Part shown: one piece after another, positions 54,039 through 63,106 of the stretch
Numbering within the stretch: the stretch's first letter is position 1
How the letters are laid out: each line of letters begins with the position of its first letter
Assembly (NCBI GenBank): GCA_934130545.1
Contig: CAKOYD010000006.1
Coordinates: forward strand, 1 to 64,000
Reading direction: 5' to 3'
Length of the DNA stretch: 64,000 nucleotides
From: an uncultured Bacilli bacterium
GTDB lineage: Bacteria; Bacillota_I; Bacilli_A; RF39; UBA660
The notes under the pieces: generated by a model
What the model was told of the DNA's origin: nothing
The model's input: the letters and a program-made list of their open reading frames with translations, nothing else
Databases searched by the model: none
Position numbers and translations under genes: made by a program

Positions 54039-55660
54039 AATCCTACTATCTTATCATTAACATAATCTATCTTTTCATAATTAGGTACTTTAGGTAAACC
54101 CGGCATTGTCATAATATTACCAAGTAAAATAGTAATAAAACCTGCACCTGAATATAATCTAGCATCTATTACATTAACACTAAAATCTTTAGGATAACCT
54201 AACTTACTAGCATCATCACTAAGTGAATACTGTGTTTTAGCAATACATATTGGCAAATTGCCTTTACCTAAAGAAATATATTTATCTATTTTCTCACGAG
54301 CTTCACTATTATAATTAACTTTATTAGCATGATATATATTCTTACATACCTTATCTATTTTAGTATATATATCATCATTCATCTCATATGTATAACTAAT
54401 CTTACTATCTTTATTAACTAGTTCTAATACCTTATTAGCAAGTTTAATTGCACCTTCTCCACCATCTATATAAGCAGTACTAACCTCCATAGGAACATCT
54501 CTACTATTACAATACTCTCTAACTATATTAATTTCTTCTTCACTATCTGTACTATATTTATTTAAACATACAATAAATGGAATATTAAACTTAGATAAAT
54601 TATCAATATGTGCTTCCAAATTACTTAATCCTTTCTTTAAAGAATCAATATCTTTATTCATAATATTATCTTTACTAACTCCACCATTATATTTTAAAGC
54701 CTTTATCGTTGCTACTAAAACAATAGTACTTGGACTACACTTTAAACATCTAGAAGTAATATTTAAAAACTTTTCAGCACCTAAATCTGCACCAAATCCT
54801 GCTTCAGTAATCACATAATCAGCTAGTTTTAAACCTAAGTCAGATGCTATAACACTATTACAACCAAGTGATATATTAGCAAAAGGTCCACCATGTATTA
54901 ATACTGGGTTATGTTCCAAAGTTTGTACTAAATTAGGTTTTAAAGCATCTTTTAATAATACTATTAATGACCCAGTAATACCTAAACTTTTAGCATACAC
55001 TGCCTTATCTTCATAATCATAACCAATTAATATATTATCTAACTTATTTCTTAAATCTTCTATATCTTTAGATAAACATAATATACTCATCATCTCACTA
55101 GCTGCTGTAATATTAAAAGACTCTTTTCTATTACTTAAACTAACACTTCTAAGTATTCTATCATTAAGATCTAAACATCTATTAAACATAATCTTTTCAG
55201 GATTAATATTCAAACTATTACCATGATAAATATGATTATCTATTGCTGAACATAATAAATTATTAGCACATGTAATCGCATGAAAATCCCCAGTAAAATG
55301 TAAATTAATATCTTCCATAGGTACTACTTGACTATATCCACCACCAGTAGCACCTCCTTTTATACCAAATACCGGTCCTAATGAAGGCTCTCTAAGAACA
55401 ATTAAAGAATTCTTATCTAACCTTCTTAAAGCATCCCCTAGTCCAATACTTACTGTTGTCTTTCCTTCTCCATAAGGTGTTGGATTAATAGCAGTCACTA
55501 ATATTAACTTACCATGTCTCTCACCATTATATTTTGTATAATCAACTTTAGCTTTATAATTACCATATAATTCTATATTATCTAAGTCTATTAACCCTTT
55601 CTTAGCAATATCCTTAATATTCTCTTTTACTACATTATTAGCTATCTCTATATCTGTCAT
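54032..55660 (-). CDS. fhs: Formate-tetrahydrofolate ligase
   Basis: 542 aa. ATP-dependent formation of 10-formyl-THF from formate and THF, a one-carbon entry step. Seen: P-loop TPYGEGKTT, then EPSLGPVFGIKGGATGGGYSQ in two parts, FTGDFHAI, and LVLHGGPFANI-like VLIHGGPFANISLGC, plus the C-terminal TMPGLPKVPNY. The length fits the family. A GGTGGTGATA ribosome binding site precedes the ATG. Single-gene unit with its own terminator. Confidence 0.98.
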   Translation of the reverse strand: MTDIEIANNVVKENIKDIAKKGLIDLDNIELYGNYKAKVDYTKYNGERHGKLILVTAINPTPYGEGKTTVSIGLGDALRRLDKNSLIVLREPSLGPVFGIKGGATGGGYSQVVPMEDINLHFTGDFHAITCANNLLCSAIDNHIYHGNSLNINPEKIMFNRCLDLNDRILRSVSLSNRKESFNITAASEMMSILCLSKDIEDLRNKLDNILIGYDYEDKAVYAKSLGITGSLIVLLKDALKPNLVQTLEHNPVLIHGGPFANISLGCNSVIASDLGLKLADYVITEAGFGADLGAEKFLNITSRCLKCSPSTIVLVATIKALKYNGGVSKDNIMNKDIDSLKKGLSNLEAHIDNLSKFNIPFIVCLNKYSTDSEEEINIVREYCNSRDVPMEVSTAYIDGGEGAIKLANKVLELVNKDSKISYTYEMNDDIYTKIDKVCKNIYHANKVNYNSEAREKIDKYISLGKGNLPICIAKTQYSLSDDASKLGYPKDFSVNVIDARLYSGAGFITILLGNIMTMPGLPKVPNYEKIDYVNDKIVGLD

Positions 55661-55878
55661 ATTATCACCACCAATAATATTATATAATAAAAAATGAAAA
55701 AATGCAGATAAATATTGTTAAATTATAATAATTAGTGTTATTTATAGTTTCTTCAAACAACGCAACAACACTTTACACATAACATTTATTAAAAGAAAAA
55801 TATTTATAAATTAAGCGATATACTTGACATTTCATATAAGTTCTAACATACTTATATTAGAAAAGGAAGACGAATACT
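55661..55878. promoter_or_regulatory. Divergent promoter region of fhs and a small gene
   Basis: Two genes diverge here. On the plus strand TTGACA stands at 55824-55829, with only weak -10 candidates (TACTTA, TATATT) downstream. On the minus strand TATAAT-like boxes occur near 55720. No riboswitch structure was recognised. Confidence 0.45.
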
Positions 55879-56067
55879 ATGACTAATTTAAATACCACTA
55901 TAAACACTCAAATTGATAAAGAACAAAACGAACTATATCAATATTTTACAGAAGAAGAATTAACTAAAACTGCCAAAGAACTTGCATACATAAAGAAACA
56001 TCCTGAAGAATATAAAAGATATAAAAATAGTACAGAATTAAAAGAAGCATTATTAAAAGACAAATAA
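55879..56067 (+). CDS. Small hypothetical protein on the plus strand
   Basis: 62 aa, charged and helical: QIDKEQNELYQYFTEEELTK then KKHPEEYKRYKNSTELKEALL. The C-terminal half resembles RelB/Phd-like small antitoxin tails, but no toxin gene is adjacent, so it is left unnamed. AAGGAAG precedes the ATG, TTGACA lies upstream and a terminator follows. It is the only convincing plus-strand gene of the window. Confidence 0.7.
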   Translation: MTNLNTTINTQIDKEQNELYQYFTEEELTKTAKELAYIKKHPEEYKRYKNSTELKEALLKDK

Positions 56068-56082
56068 TTAGATTTGACACTT

Positions 56083-56110
56083 AAAGAGTATTATTTTACA
56101 AATACTCTTT
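56083..56110 (+). terminator. Terminator of the small plus-strand gene
   Basis: AAAGAGTATT and AATACTCTTT form a perfect 10-bp stem with an 8-nt loop, followed by TTTACTTT. Confidence 0.85.
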
Positions 56111-56132
56111 TTACTTTACTCCCTACACAAAA

Positions 56133-56158
56133 AAAATGCAGATACACATCCACATTTT
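56133..56158 (-). terminator. Terminator of nrnA
   Basis: On the minus strand AAAATG..GAT pairs with ATC..CATTTT, followed by a T run, directly after the nrnA stop. Confidence 0.6.
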
Positions 56159-56159
56159 C

Positions 56160-57122
56160 TTACTTATTATTCTTATAATCCATTACTAAATTATCTAAAT
56201 CACTAATTAACTTATCAGCATCTTCCCAACTATTTAGTCTAACACCAGAAGCATATTTATGACCACCACCACCATGTTTAATAGCAACTTCATTAATAAA
56301 TGGTCCTCTTGATCTAATATTAGCTCTTATTATATTAGATTTAACATCTTCCGATAAAAATACCCAAACAATAATCTCATTAACATACTTTAGATTATTA
56401 ATCATATTTCCTGCACTAGCAGCATCTACTCCAAACTCTTTCATTGTTTTATCACTAATCTTAATATATCCAAGACCATTCGGACTAACTATCATATTTT
56501 CATATATATAGCCTTGAAACCTAACTTCACTAAGTGGTCTCATATAATAAGATTCATATAAACTAGTTAAATTAATATTAGTAGTCTTAACTAATTTACT
56601 AACTAATTCTAAAGTTTTATAAGTAGTACAATCATGTAAAAATCTATCAGTATCAGATACTATTCCTAAATATAATTTACTAGCAACCTCACTAGATAAT
56701 TTTAATTCTAAATTAAATATCATATCTAATACTATTTGACTAGCACTAGAAGCAGTATTATCAATAAGTTCAATATCAGCATAAACATCTACTACCGGAT
56801 GATGATCTATCTTAATAATATAATCAAACTTCTCAACATCATCTATTCCTTCAATTCTCTTAAGATCAGGAACGTCTAATACGATAAGTAAAGATTTACT
56901 AAAATCAACACCATCTGTTTTATCAGTTGATCCCATAAATCTAAACTTACTAGCAATAGTACCAACCGCATATACTTTTTTATCTGGATATAACTCATTA
57001 ATAAGTTGTTTTAAGCCAAGTTGACTTCCTAAAGCATCTGGATCAGCTCCAATATGTCTAGCTATAACAATACTATTATAGTCTACTATTTTATTTAATA
57101 TTTTACTATAAATCTCTCTCAT
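56160..57122 (-). CDS. nrnA: DHH phosphoesterase, NrnA-type oligoribonuclease/pAp phosphatase
   Basis: About 320 aa. DHH domain motifs RHIGADPDALGSQLGL, VLDVPDL, IDHHPVVD, and LGIVSDTDRF; DHHA1 domain with RGPFINEVAIKHGGGGHKYAS. It degrades short RNA ends and 3'-phosphoadenosine phosphate. The start is ATG 57122 (MREIY) or GTG 57131; neither has a good binding site, and the overlap with ackA implies translational coupling. Confidence 0.93.
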   Translation of the reverse strand: MREIYSKILNKIVDYNSIVIARHIGADPDALGSQLGLKQLINELYPDKKVYAVGTIASKFRFMGSTDKTDGVDFSKSLLIVLDVPDLKRIEGIDDVEKFDYIIKIDHHPVVDVYADIELIDNTASSASQIVLDMIFNLELKLSSEVASKLYLGIVSDTDRFLHDCTTYKTLELVSKLVKTTNINLTSLYESYYMRPLSEVRFQGYIYENMIVSPNGLGYIKISDKTMKEFGVDAASAGNMINNLKYVNEIIVWVFLSEDVKSNIIRANIRSRGPFINEVAIKHGGGGHKYASGVRLNSWEDADKLISDLDNLVMDYKNNK

Positions 57123-58302
57123 TATTAGCACTTAAACGATAAGTATCTCTAGCAATCATTAATTCTTCATTAGTAGGTATAATATAACAAGGTATTGTTG
57201 AATCAGGAGCAGTAATAAGTTGTTCTACACCTCTAACATTATTAGCTTCTTCATCAATTTTAACACCAAGTACAGATAATCCATCTATAACCTCACGTCT
57301 AGTATGAATAGAATTTTCTCCAACACCAGCTGTAAATACTATTGCATCACAACCACCAAGTTCTACATAATATTTAGCTATATAATCAATAATTCTTCTA
57401 ACATACATCTTTTGTGCTAAATCGCATCTAGAGTCACCTTTAATAATACCATCTTCAATATCTCTAGAATCACTACTAACACCACTAATACCTAATAATC
57501 CACTCTTTTTATTTAATATAGTATCCATTTCTTCAGGAGTTAAATTTAACTTCTTCATCATATATGGAACAATAGTAGCATCTATATCACCACATCTAGA
57601 ACCCATAATTAAACCAGCATTAGGAGTAAGACCCATAGATGTATTAATACACTTACCATCTTTAACAGCTGATATACTAGCACCATTACCAATATGACAA
57701 GTAATTAACTTAGTATTATATCTACCAAGTATCTCGTTCATTCTTAAAGATACATACTTATGACTAGTACCATGAGCACCATATTTTCTAATTTTATATT
57801 CATCACACCATTCATATGGTAAAGCATATAAATAATTCTCTTCAGCCATTGTTTGATGAAATGCTGTATCAAATACAACAGCCTCAACCGCATTAGGAGC
57901 AGCCTTCATCGCAGCCTTAATACCAACTATATGAGCAGGATTATGTAAAGGAGCTAAAGAACTAAGTTCATCTATCTTACTAAGTACATCATCATCAACA
58001 ATTACTGATTCATCAAAATAAGAACCCCCTTGAACAACTCTATGTCCAATACCCTTAATCTCATCTAAACTTTCCACAACACCATACTCTAATAATTCAT
58101 CCATAAGTATCTTAAAAGCCTTATCATGATTCTTAAGTTCTACTTCTTTTCTAATTTTTTCTCCATTAAATTTAATAGTATAAAAACTATCTTCTAAACC
58201 AATTTTTTCAAATACACCAGATATTAATACTTCTTCTTCAGGCATTTCAAAAGCTTGAAACTTTAAAGAAGAACTACCTGCATTAACTGATAATATCTTC
58301 AT
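57106..58302 (-). CDS. ackA: Acetate kinase
   Basis: About 398 aa. Acetate + ATP to acetyl phosphate, or the reverse for ATP gain in fermentation. ILSVNAGSSSLKFQ, HRVVQGGSYF, FDTAFHQTM, HLGNGAS-like CHIGNGASISAVKDGK, GLTPNAGLIMGSRCGDID, FTAGVGENS are all intact. ATG at 58302 is set by AGAGGTG. No pta gene adjoins it. The downstream nrnA is overlapped. Confidence 0.98.
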   Translation of the reverse strand: MKILSVNAGSSSLKFQAFEMPEEEVLISGVFEKIGLEDSFYTIKFNGEKIRKEVELKNHDKAFKILMDELLEYGVVESLDEIKGIGHRVVQGGSYFDESVIVDDDVLSKIDELSSLAPLHNPAHIVGIKAAMKAAPNAVEAVVFDTAFHQTMAEENYLYALPYEWCDEYKIRKYGAHGTSHKYVSLRMNEILGRYNTKLITCHIGNGASISAVKDGKCINTSMGLTPNAGLIMGSRCGDIDATIVPYMMKKLNLTPEEMDTILNKKSGLLGISGVSSDSRDIEDGIIKGDSRCDLAQKMYVRRIIDYIAKYYVELGGCDAIVFTAGVGENSIHTRREVIDGLSVLGVKIDEEANNVRGVEQLITAPDSTIPCYIIPTNEELMIARDTYRLSANNERDL

Positions 58303-58464
58303 ATATAACACCTCTTTCTTTAAATATTATAACTAATAACTAAACTAAATACAAGAAAAATATTAACTAAATAATACTAAATTATATGTTACAGGATTTA
58401 TAATTACAATATTTTTACATCTTAATATATTTGAAAATGAAAATCAACATTTTTACATAAAAAA
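58303..58464. other. ackA upstream gap
   Basis: AT-rich; presumably carries the ackA promoter, but no convincing -35/-10 pair was fixed. Confidence 0.35.
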
Positions 58465-58490
58465 GACGCCGTAAACTTAATTACAACATC
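58465..58490 (-). terminator. Terminator of ppaC
   Basis: GATGTTGTAA and TTTACGGCGTC pair (with G-T wobbles), followed by six Ts on the minus strand, just after the pyrophosphatase stop. Confidence 0.7.
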
Positions 58491-58492
58491 TA

Positions 58493-60049
58493 TTAATAAT
58501 TACTAACTGCTAATATACTAGGTAAAATCTGCATCTTTCTTGATACTACATCCGGTAAATATACTCCTTCATACATTTTTTTATCAAAAGCATTTTCTAA
58601 TATTCCTTCAGCACCATCACTATAATATACATAAGTACCATTTTTAATAATATCAGTAACAAATAAACATACAAATAAATAATCATTATTTTCACATACA
58701 CTATTTAATAATTTTATATATTCATCTTTTTCATCATTTATCTCATTAATATTAGTAGTGAATATTTGTCCTAAACCTATCTTATCATCTTCTAAATTAT
58801 ATTTCTTAAAATCATTATATAGTACTTGTTCTTTAGTCTTACCTTCTAATGAAGTACCAGCTTTTAGCATTTCAAAACCATATTCTTTATAATTAACTTT
58901 AGCTATCTTAGCAAGTTCTTTAACTATCTTTCTATCTTCTTTAGTAGTCGTTGGAGAATTCAACAATAACGTATCAGATATAATACCAGAAAGTAATAAA
59001 CCTGCTACCCATTTAGGAATAGTAACCTTATTCTCCAAAAACATTTTATATATTATTGTACAAGTACTACCAACTGGAATATTTCTAAAACTAATTGGTT
59101 TAGCAGTACTATTAACTGATAAATTATGATGATCAACTATCTCAATAATATCTGCTTCTTCTAGTCCAACTGCACTCTGTTCTTTAGAATTATGATCAAC
59201 TAATATCACTTTTTGCTTAATTGTATCAAATATCATCGAATGCTTAATTAAACCTAAACATCTACCCTTTCTATCTACCACCGGATAAAAAGTAGTTTTG
59301 CTTTTTGCAGACATACTAGTAAAACTACTAATTGCATCCTCTTCACGTGCTACAACATAATCTTTATCTATACTTAAATCTTTTATTTGATTAGATAAAC
59401 TTACTAACTTAATAGTATCATATAAATTATAACCTGACTTAATAATACTAGTATTACCAAATAAATAGTCATTTGATAACTTATAATCACTAGATACAAT
59501 AATTAATTTAGCATTACTATTAAGGCCATTAACAAATACTTTATCATTATTAGTAATAATTATATCAGATACTTCATCTACACTAACCATACCTTTAACT
59601 ATGTCATTATCTTTCTTAACATCAGTGCCATTTAATACCTTAACAATATTATCATAAGTAGTATCTAGACTATTACTATTAGTCATAACCTCTACTACAT
59701 CTCTAAGACCTACTATTCCTAATAATCTCCTATTATCATCAATAACCGGTATCTTATTAACCTTATTAGCAAGCATCAACTTATAAGAATCATATAATGT
59801 ATTATTCTTACTAATCATATGTTCTTTTAAATAATCTAAGTTCTTAATTCTCACCTTAACATCATTGATAAAATCAGGCTCTTTAACCTTAAAATAATTA
59901 AGTACAAACAAAGTCTCATTATTAAGTGAACTAAGTGCTACCGCTTTAGCATTCATCCCTAATCTTTGTTTTAAATAAGTTAATGTAATTGATGCTGAAA
60001 TACTATCTGTATCAGGATTCCTATGTCCAAAAATATATACTTCATCCAT
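58493..60049 (-). CDS. ppaC: Family II (Mn-dependent) inorganic pyrophosphatase with CBS and DRTGG domains
   Basis: 518 aa. DHH-type family II pyrophosphatase: GHRNPDTDS (metal site, residues 8-16), VDHNSKEQ and EIVDHHN (DHH), DHHA2 C-terminus with the substrate-binding SRKMQ. Between the two parts of the DHH domain are inserted a CBS (about 75-125), a DRTGG-like domain (about 165-240) and a second CBS (about 245-290), the layout of adenine-nucleotide-regulated CBS-PPases of Clostridia. It removes PPi made in biosynthesis. Confidence 0.95.
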   Translation of the reverse strand: MDEVYIFGHRNPDTDSISASITLTYLKQRLGMNAKAVALSSLNNETLFVLNYFKVKEPDFINDVKVRIKNLDYLKEHMISKNNTLYDSYKLMLANKVNKIPVIDDNRRLLGIVGLRDVVEVMTNSNSLDTTYDNIVKVLNGTDVKKDNDIVKGMVSVDEVSDIIITNNDKVFVNGLNSNAKLIIVSSDYKLSNDYLFGNTSIIKSGYNLYDTIKLVSLSNQIKDLSIDKDYVVAREEDAISSFTSMSAKSKTTFYPVVDRKGRCLGLIKHSMIFDTIKQKVILVDHNSKEQSAVGLEEADIIEIVDHHNLSVNSTAKPISFRNIPVGSTCTIIYKMFLENKVTIPKWVAGLLLSGIISDTLLLNSPTTTKEDRKIVKELAKIAKVNYKEYGFEMLKAGTSLEGKTKEQVLYNDFKKYNLEDDKIGLGQIFTTNINEINDEKDEYIKLLNSVCENNDYLFVCLFVTDIIKNGTYVYYSDGAEGILENAFDKKMYEGVYLPDVVSRKMQILPSILAVSNY

Positions 60050-61466
60050 TATTTATACCCCTTTTCTTAATTTTAAAATATCCTATCATTATTCCTATAT
60101 ATATAACTATAACTATTAAAGAAAACATCCTACTACTATTAAAATTAATTACTAATTGTAAAATAACTAATATAAAACTTAATATAATATTTTGATATAT
60201 AATCATTATAAACTTCTCAAAATATCTATTAACTATCTTTCTATCTATTACCTTAATTTTAAGCATTAACATAATTAAAGTAATACATATTCCAATAATA
60301 ATTGCTATCACACTACCATTAATTAAATTATAACCCATTCTATAAAATGAATCAATTAAAGGTACTATCGTAATAGCCATTACTACTATTCCAATTAATA
60401 AATATTTACCAATATTTTCTCTTATCTTTAGATATTCTATTGTTATTATATCATAAAACAAAATAAATAGCACTAACAAACTAAAACTCATTAGTATTCC
60501 ATACCCATCAGTATTACCAAATAAAAACATATAAATATACTTAGATATAACTATTATAAAAATAACTAATGGTATACATTTATCTAATAAATAAACTATC
60601 TTCCTACCAAAACTATATTCATTACATATTTTATTCGTAAAGTACTTTATACTATCACAAAATAATAATACTAAGTTTAAACATCCTAAATACCCTATAA
60701 CTAAAGTATTATATACATCATCTACCTTATACCCATATCTATTAACTAAAACAATATATAATATAATAAAACTAATATAAAAATATCCATATTTAGTACT
60801 ATCTACTACTGTTAATGACTTATTAAAGTCTTTTACTACTCCTCTAAGTTCTGATAACTTATATTTATTCTTACCATTCTTCTTAAAACATATCATCATA
60901 CATAAACTAATAACAATAAATAAACTAATCACTTTAGGTATAAATAATATACTAGTAAATAGATAACTAACTATCTTCATTTTATTAATAATTAAATAAA
61001 TAATAATTGTTAATACACTATCTATACCATAATATATATAATGAATTGAACCAGCTAATTTCTTTTTATTATATATCTGCAATAAACTATAAGTAATATT
61101 TAATATTGGTTTAAAAATAACCACTATACTAGTAATCATTAAAGGAATAACTATCTTATCTATATTAAATACTTTATCTATTAATATACTTAGTAAGAAA
61201 GATATTCCTAATCCAAATATTCCATATATTAATACTAAAATAATACTATATATATAACCCTTATTTCTAAAAACACTATCTTTATTCTTATACTTTAAAA
61301 TACTATCTTTAATATTTATATTATTATATACACTACTTAATACTTTATAAAACAAATAACATAAAGTAAAAGTAAATAACTTATTACTATCTCCTAACAT
61401 AAATAATATTATTAAAGTTACATACTCTATTACATTTAATAAATAATTCTTCTTTTCCATAACCAT
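60042..61466 (-). CDS. Polytopic membrane protein, flippase-like
   Basis: 474 aa with about 12-14 hydrophobic helices and short polar loops. The pattern (IVVIFKPILNITYSLLQIYN followed by KKKLAGSIHYIYYG) recalls the MOP/MATE superfamily of lipid and oligosaccharide flippases such as SpoVB/MurJ, but identity is low enough by eye that no substrate is given. It overlaps the start of ppaC. Two ATGs are close at the start (61466 and 61460). Confidence 0.6.
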   Translation of the reverse strand: MVMEKKNYLLNVIEYVTLIILFMLGDSNKLFTFTLCYLFYKVLSSVYNNINIKDSILKYKNKDSVFRNKGYIYSIILVLIYGIFGLGISFLLSILIDKVFNIDKIVIPLMITSIVVIFKPILNITYSLLQIYNKKKLAGSIHYIYYGIDSVLTIIIYLIINKMKIVSYLFTSILFIPKVISLFIVISLCMMICFKKNGKNKYKLSELRGVVKDFNKSLTVVDSTKYGYFYISFIILYIVLVNRYGYKVDDVYNTLVIGYLGCLNLVLLFCDSIKYFTNKICNEYSFGRKIVYLLDKCIPLVIFIIVISKYIYMFLFGNTDGYGILMSFSLLVLFILFYDIITIEYLKIRENIGKYLLIGIVVMAITIVPLIDSFYRMGYNLINGSVIAIIIGICITLIMLMLKIKVIDRKIVNRYFEKFIMIIYQNIILSFILVILQLVINFNSSRMFSLIVIVIYIGIMIGYFKIKKRGINNG

Positions 61467-61531
61467 TCCCTACTTTATACAATAATTCTATCAAAATATA
61501 ATAAAAAAAACAACTAAAACTACTAATTGTT

Positions 61532-62293
61532 TTATTTTTGATTAGCAAACTCTAATCTTAACTTATCTGCCACTGTTACTATAAACTCTGAATTAGTTGG
61601 CTTAGCTTTATCAATATCAACACTATGGCCAAATAATTCTTCCATATAATCTAAGTCTCCTCTATTCCAACTAACTTCAATTGCATGTCTAATTGCTCTT
61701 TCTACTCTAGATACTGTTGTATCATATTTAGAGGCTATATCGGGATATAACTCTTTAGTAATACCACCTATTATATCCGGATTATTATATATCATATTAA
61801 TACCTTCTCTAATATATTGATAACCCTTAATATGTGAAGGCATACCTAATTCATGAAGCATCTTAGTAATAGATATTTGTAAATTACTATGATATAAATT
61901 AATACTCTTACTATTAACATATTCAAATATATCTAAGATCTTACTCTCTAAATCAACAAGTTCAAAAGGCTTTAAAATATAATAATTAACCCCATATTCA
62001 CTAACCTTTCTAATAACTTTAGGTTCATTATAAGAAGTCTCTACTATAATATTTTTAGTTATATTCTTTTTCTTCAATTCCTCTAAAACATATAATCCAT
62101 CTTTCTTCGGCATAATTAAATCAAGAAGTACTAAATCATAACCATCTCCACTATTAACTATCTTATTAAGACCTTCTTCACCATCATAAGCACAATCAAC
62201 TATCTCTATTCTTTTATGATCTGAAAAATATTCACGAACCATATCTACTAAACTAACATTATCATCAATCATTAAAACTTTAATTTTATCCAT
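61532..62293 (-). CDS. spo0A: Spo0A-type response regulator
   Basis: 253 aa. Receiver domain with acidic pocket MIDDN and phospho-acceptor Asp in LLDLIMPKKDG, Thr in VETSYN region and Lys in YILKP; C-terminal Spo0A DNA-binding domain: MLHELGMPSHIKGYQYIREG, TTVSRVERAIRHAIEVSW, ELFGHSVDIDKAKPTNSEFI. All are diagnostic of the sporulation master regulator, although some non-sporulating relatives retain it. A candidate terminator (AAAACAA/TTGTTTT, 61507-61533) ends it. Confidence 0.95.
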   Translation of the reverse strand: MDKIKVLMIDDNVSLVDMVREYFSDHKRIEIVDCAYDGEEGLNKIVNSGDGYDLVLLDLIMPKKDGLYVLEELKKKNITKNIIVETSYNEPKVIRKVSEYGVNYYILKPFELVDLESKILDIFEYVNSKSINLYHSNLQISITKMLHELGMPSHIKGYQYIREGINMIYNNPDIIGGITKELYPDIASKYDTTVSRVERAIRHAIEVSWNRGDLDYMEELFGHSVDIDKAKPTNSEFIVTVADKLRLEFANQK

Positions 62294-62379
62294 ATTATCA
62301 ATTCCTCTCTTAATTTACTACTCCATTATACAAGATTATTTTTAAAAAAATTGTCGAATAAACACTAATTAAATAAAAA

Positions 62380-62405
62380 TAGAGAAGCTTTATTATACTT
62401 CTCTA
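62380..62405 (-). terminator. Terminator of tpiA
   Basis: TAGAGAAG and CTTCTCTA form an 8-bp stem spanning the tpiA stop, with Ts following on the minus strand. Confidence 0.75.
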
Positions 62406-63106
62406 TCAATATTCTTAAACAGTTCTATAACATTACCTATATCACTAGATAATTTTCCAATCATCACACCATCTATATTATCATCATTAATTATATCATA
62501 TACATTATTTTTATTAACATTTCCCCCATAAAGCATATTTACATTCCCATGATAATTATTAGTTAAATAAGCTTTAATATCACTTATCATATGACTATAT
62601 TTGTCAACATCTACTTCTTTCTTACTATCTATCATATATGTTGGTTCATAAGCAAACATTATAAAACTAATATTATCTATGCCCTCTAACATTTCTTTAA
62701 GTTCACTAATAACTGTATCGACATCATCATCTTCATCTTTTTCTCCAAAACATAATATTGGAATGATATTACTATCTAATAAAGACTTTAACTTTAAATT
62801 AATATCCTCTACTGTTTCAGAAAAATACTTTCGACGATCACTATGACCAACAATACTATATTCTACTCCAATATCTTTTAATTGTAATGTTGATATTTCT
62901 CCTGTATATCCACCTTTTTCTTCATAATATACATTTTGACTAGCCACTCCCCAATTACACGTATTAGTAAACTCTATTAAATATAAATCACTAGGTGCCA
63001 CTATAATATCTTCTTTTGTTTCTATATTATTTAACTTATCTATATAATCATAAATATCACTATATAATAAATTCATTTTATGATTTAATACTACTATCTT
63101 ATTCAT
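62393..63106 (-). CDS. tpiA: Triosephosphate isomerase
   Basis: 237 aa, slightly short for the family (about 250). Interconverts DHAP and GAP. NHKMN with catalytic Lys (normally NWKMN), QNVYYEEKGGYTGEIS, VGHSDRRKYF with catalytic His (normally GHSERR), FAYEPTYMID with catalytic Glu (usually YEPVWAIG), and MLYGGNV near the end. Catalytic residues are kept, but the active-site loop differs from the usual sequence. Start ATG overlaps the stop of the glycosyltransferase by one base. Confidence 0.9.
   Translation of the reverse strand: MNKIVVLNHKMNLLYSDIYDYIDKLNNIETKEDIIVAPSDLYLIEFTNTCNWGVASQNVYYEEKGGYTGEISTLQLKDIGVEYSIVGHSDRRKYFSETVEDINLKLKSLLDSNIIPILCFGEKDEDDDVDTVISELKEMLEGIDNISFIMFAYEPTYMIDSKKEVDVDKYSHMISDIKAYLTNNYHGNVNMLYGGNVNKNNVYDIINDDNIDGVMIGKLSSDIGNVIELFKNIDREV

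Noticed and set aside
55879..56067. Calling the small plus-strand gene a RelB-type antitoxin
   Set aside because: No toxin gene is adjacent and the similarity is limited to charged helices.
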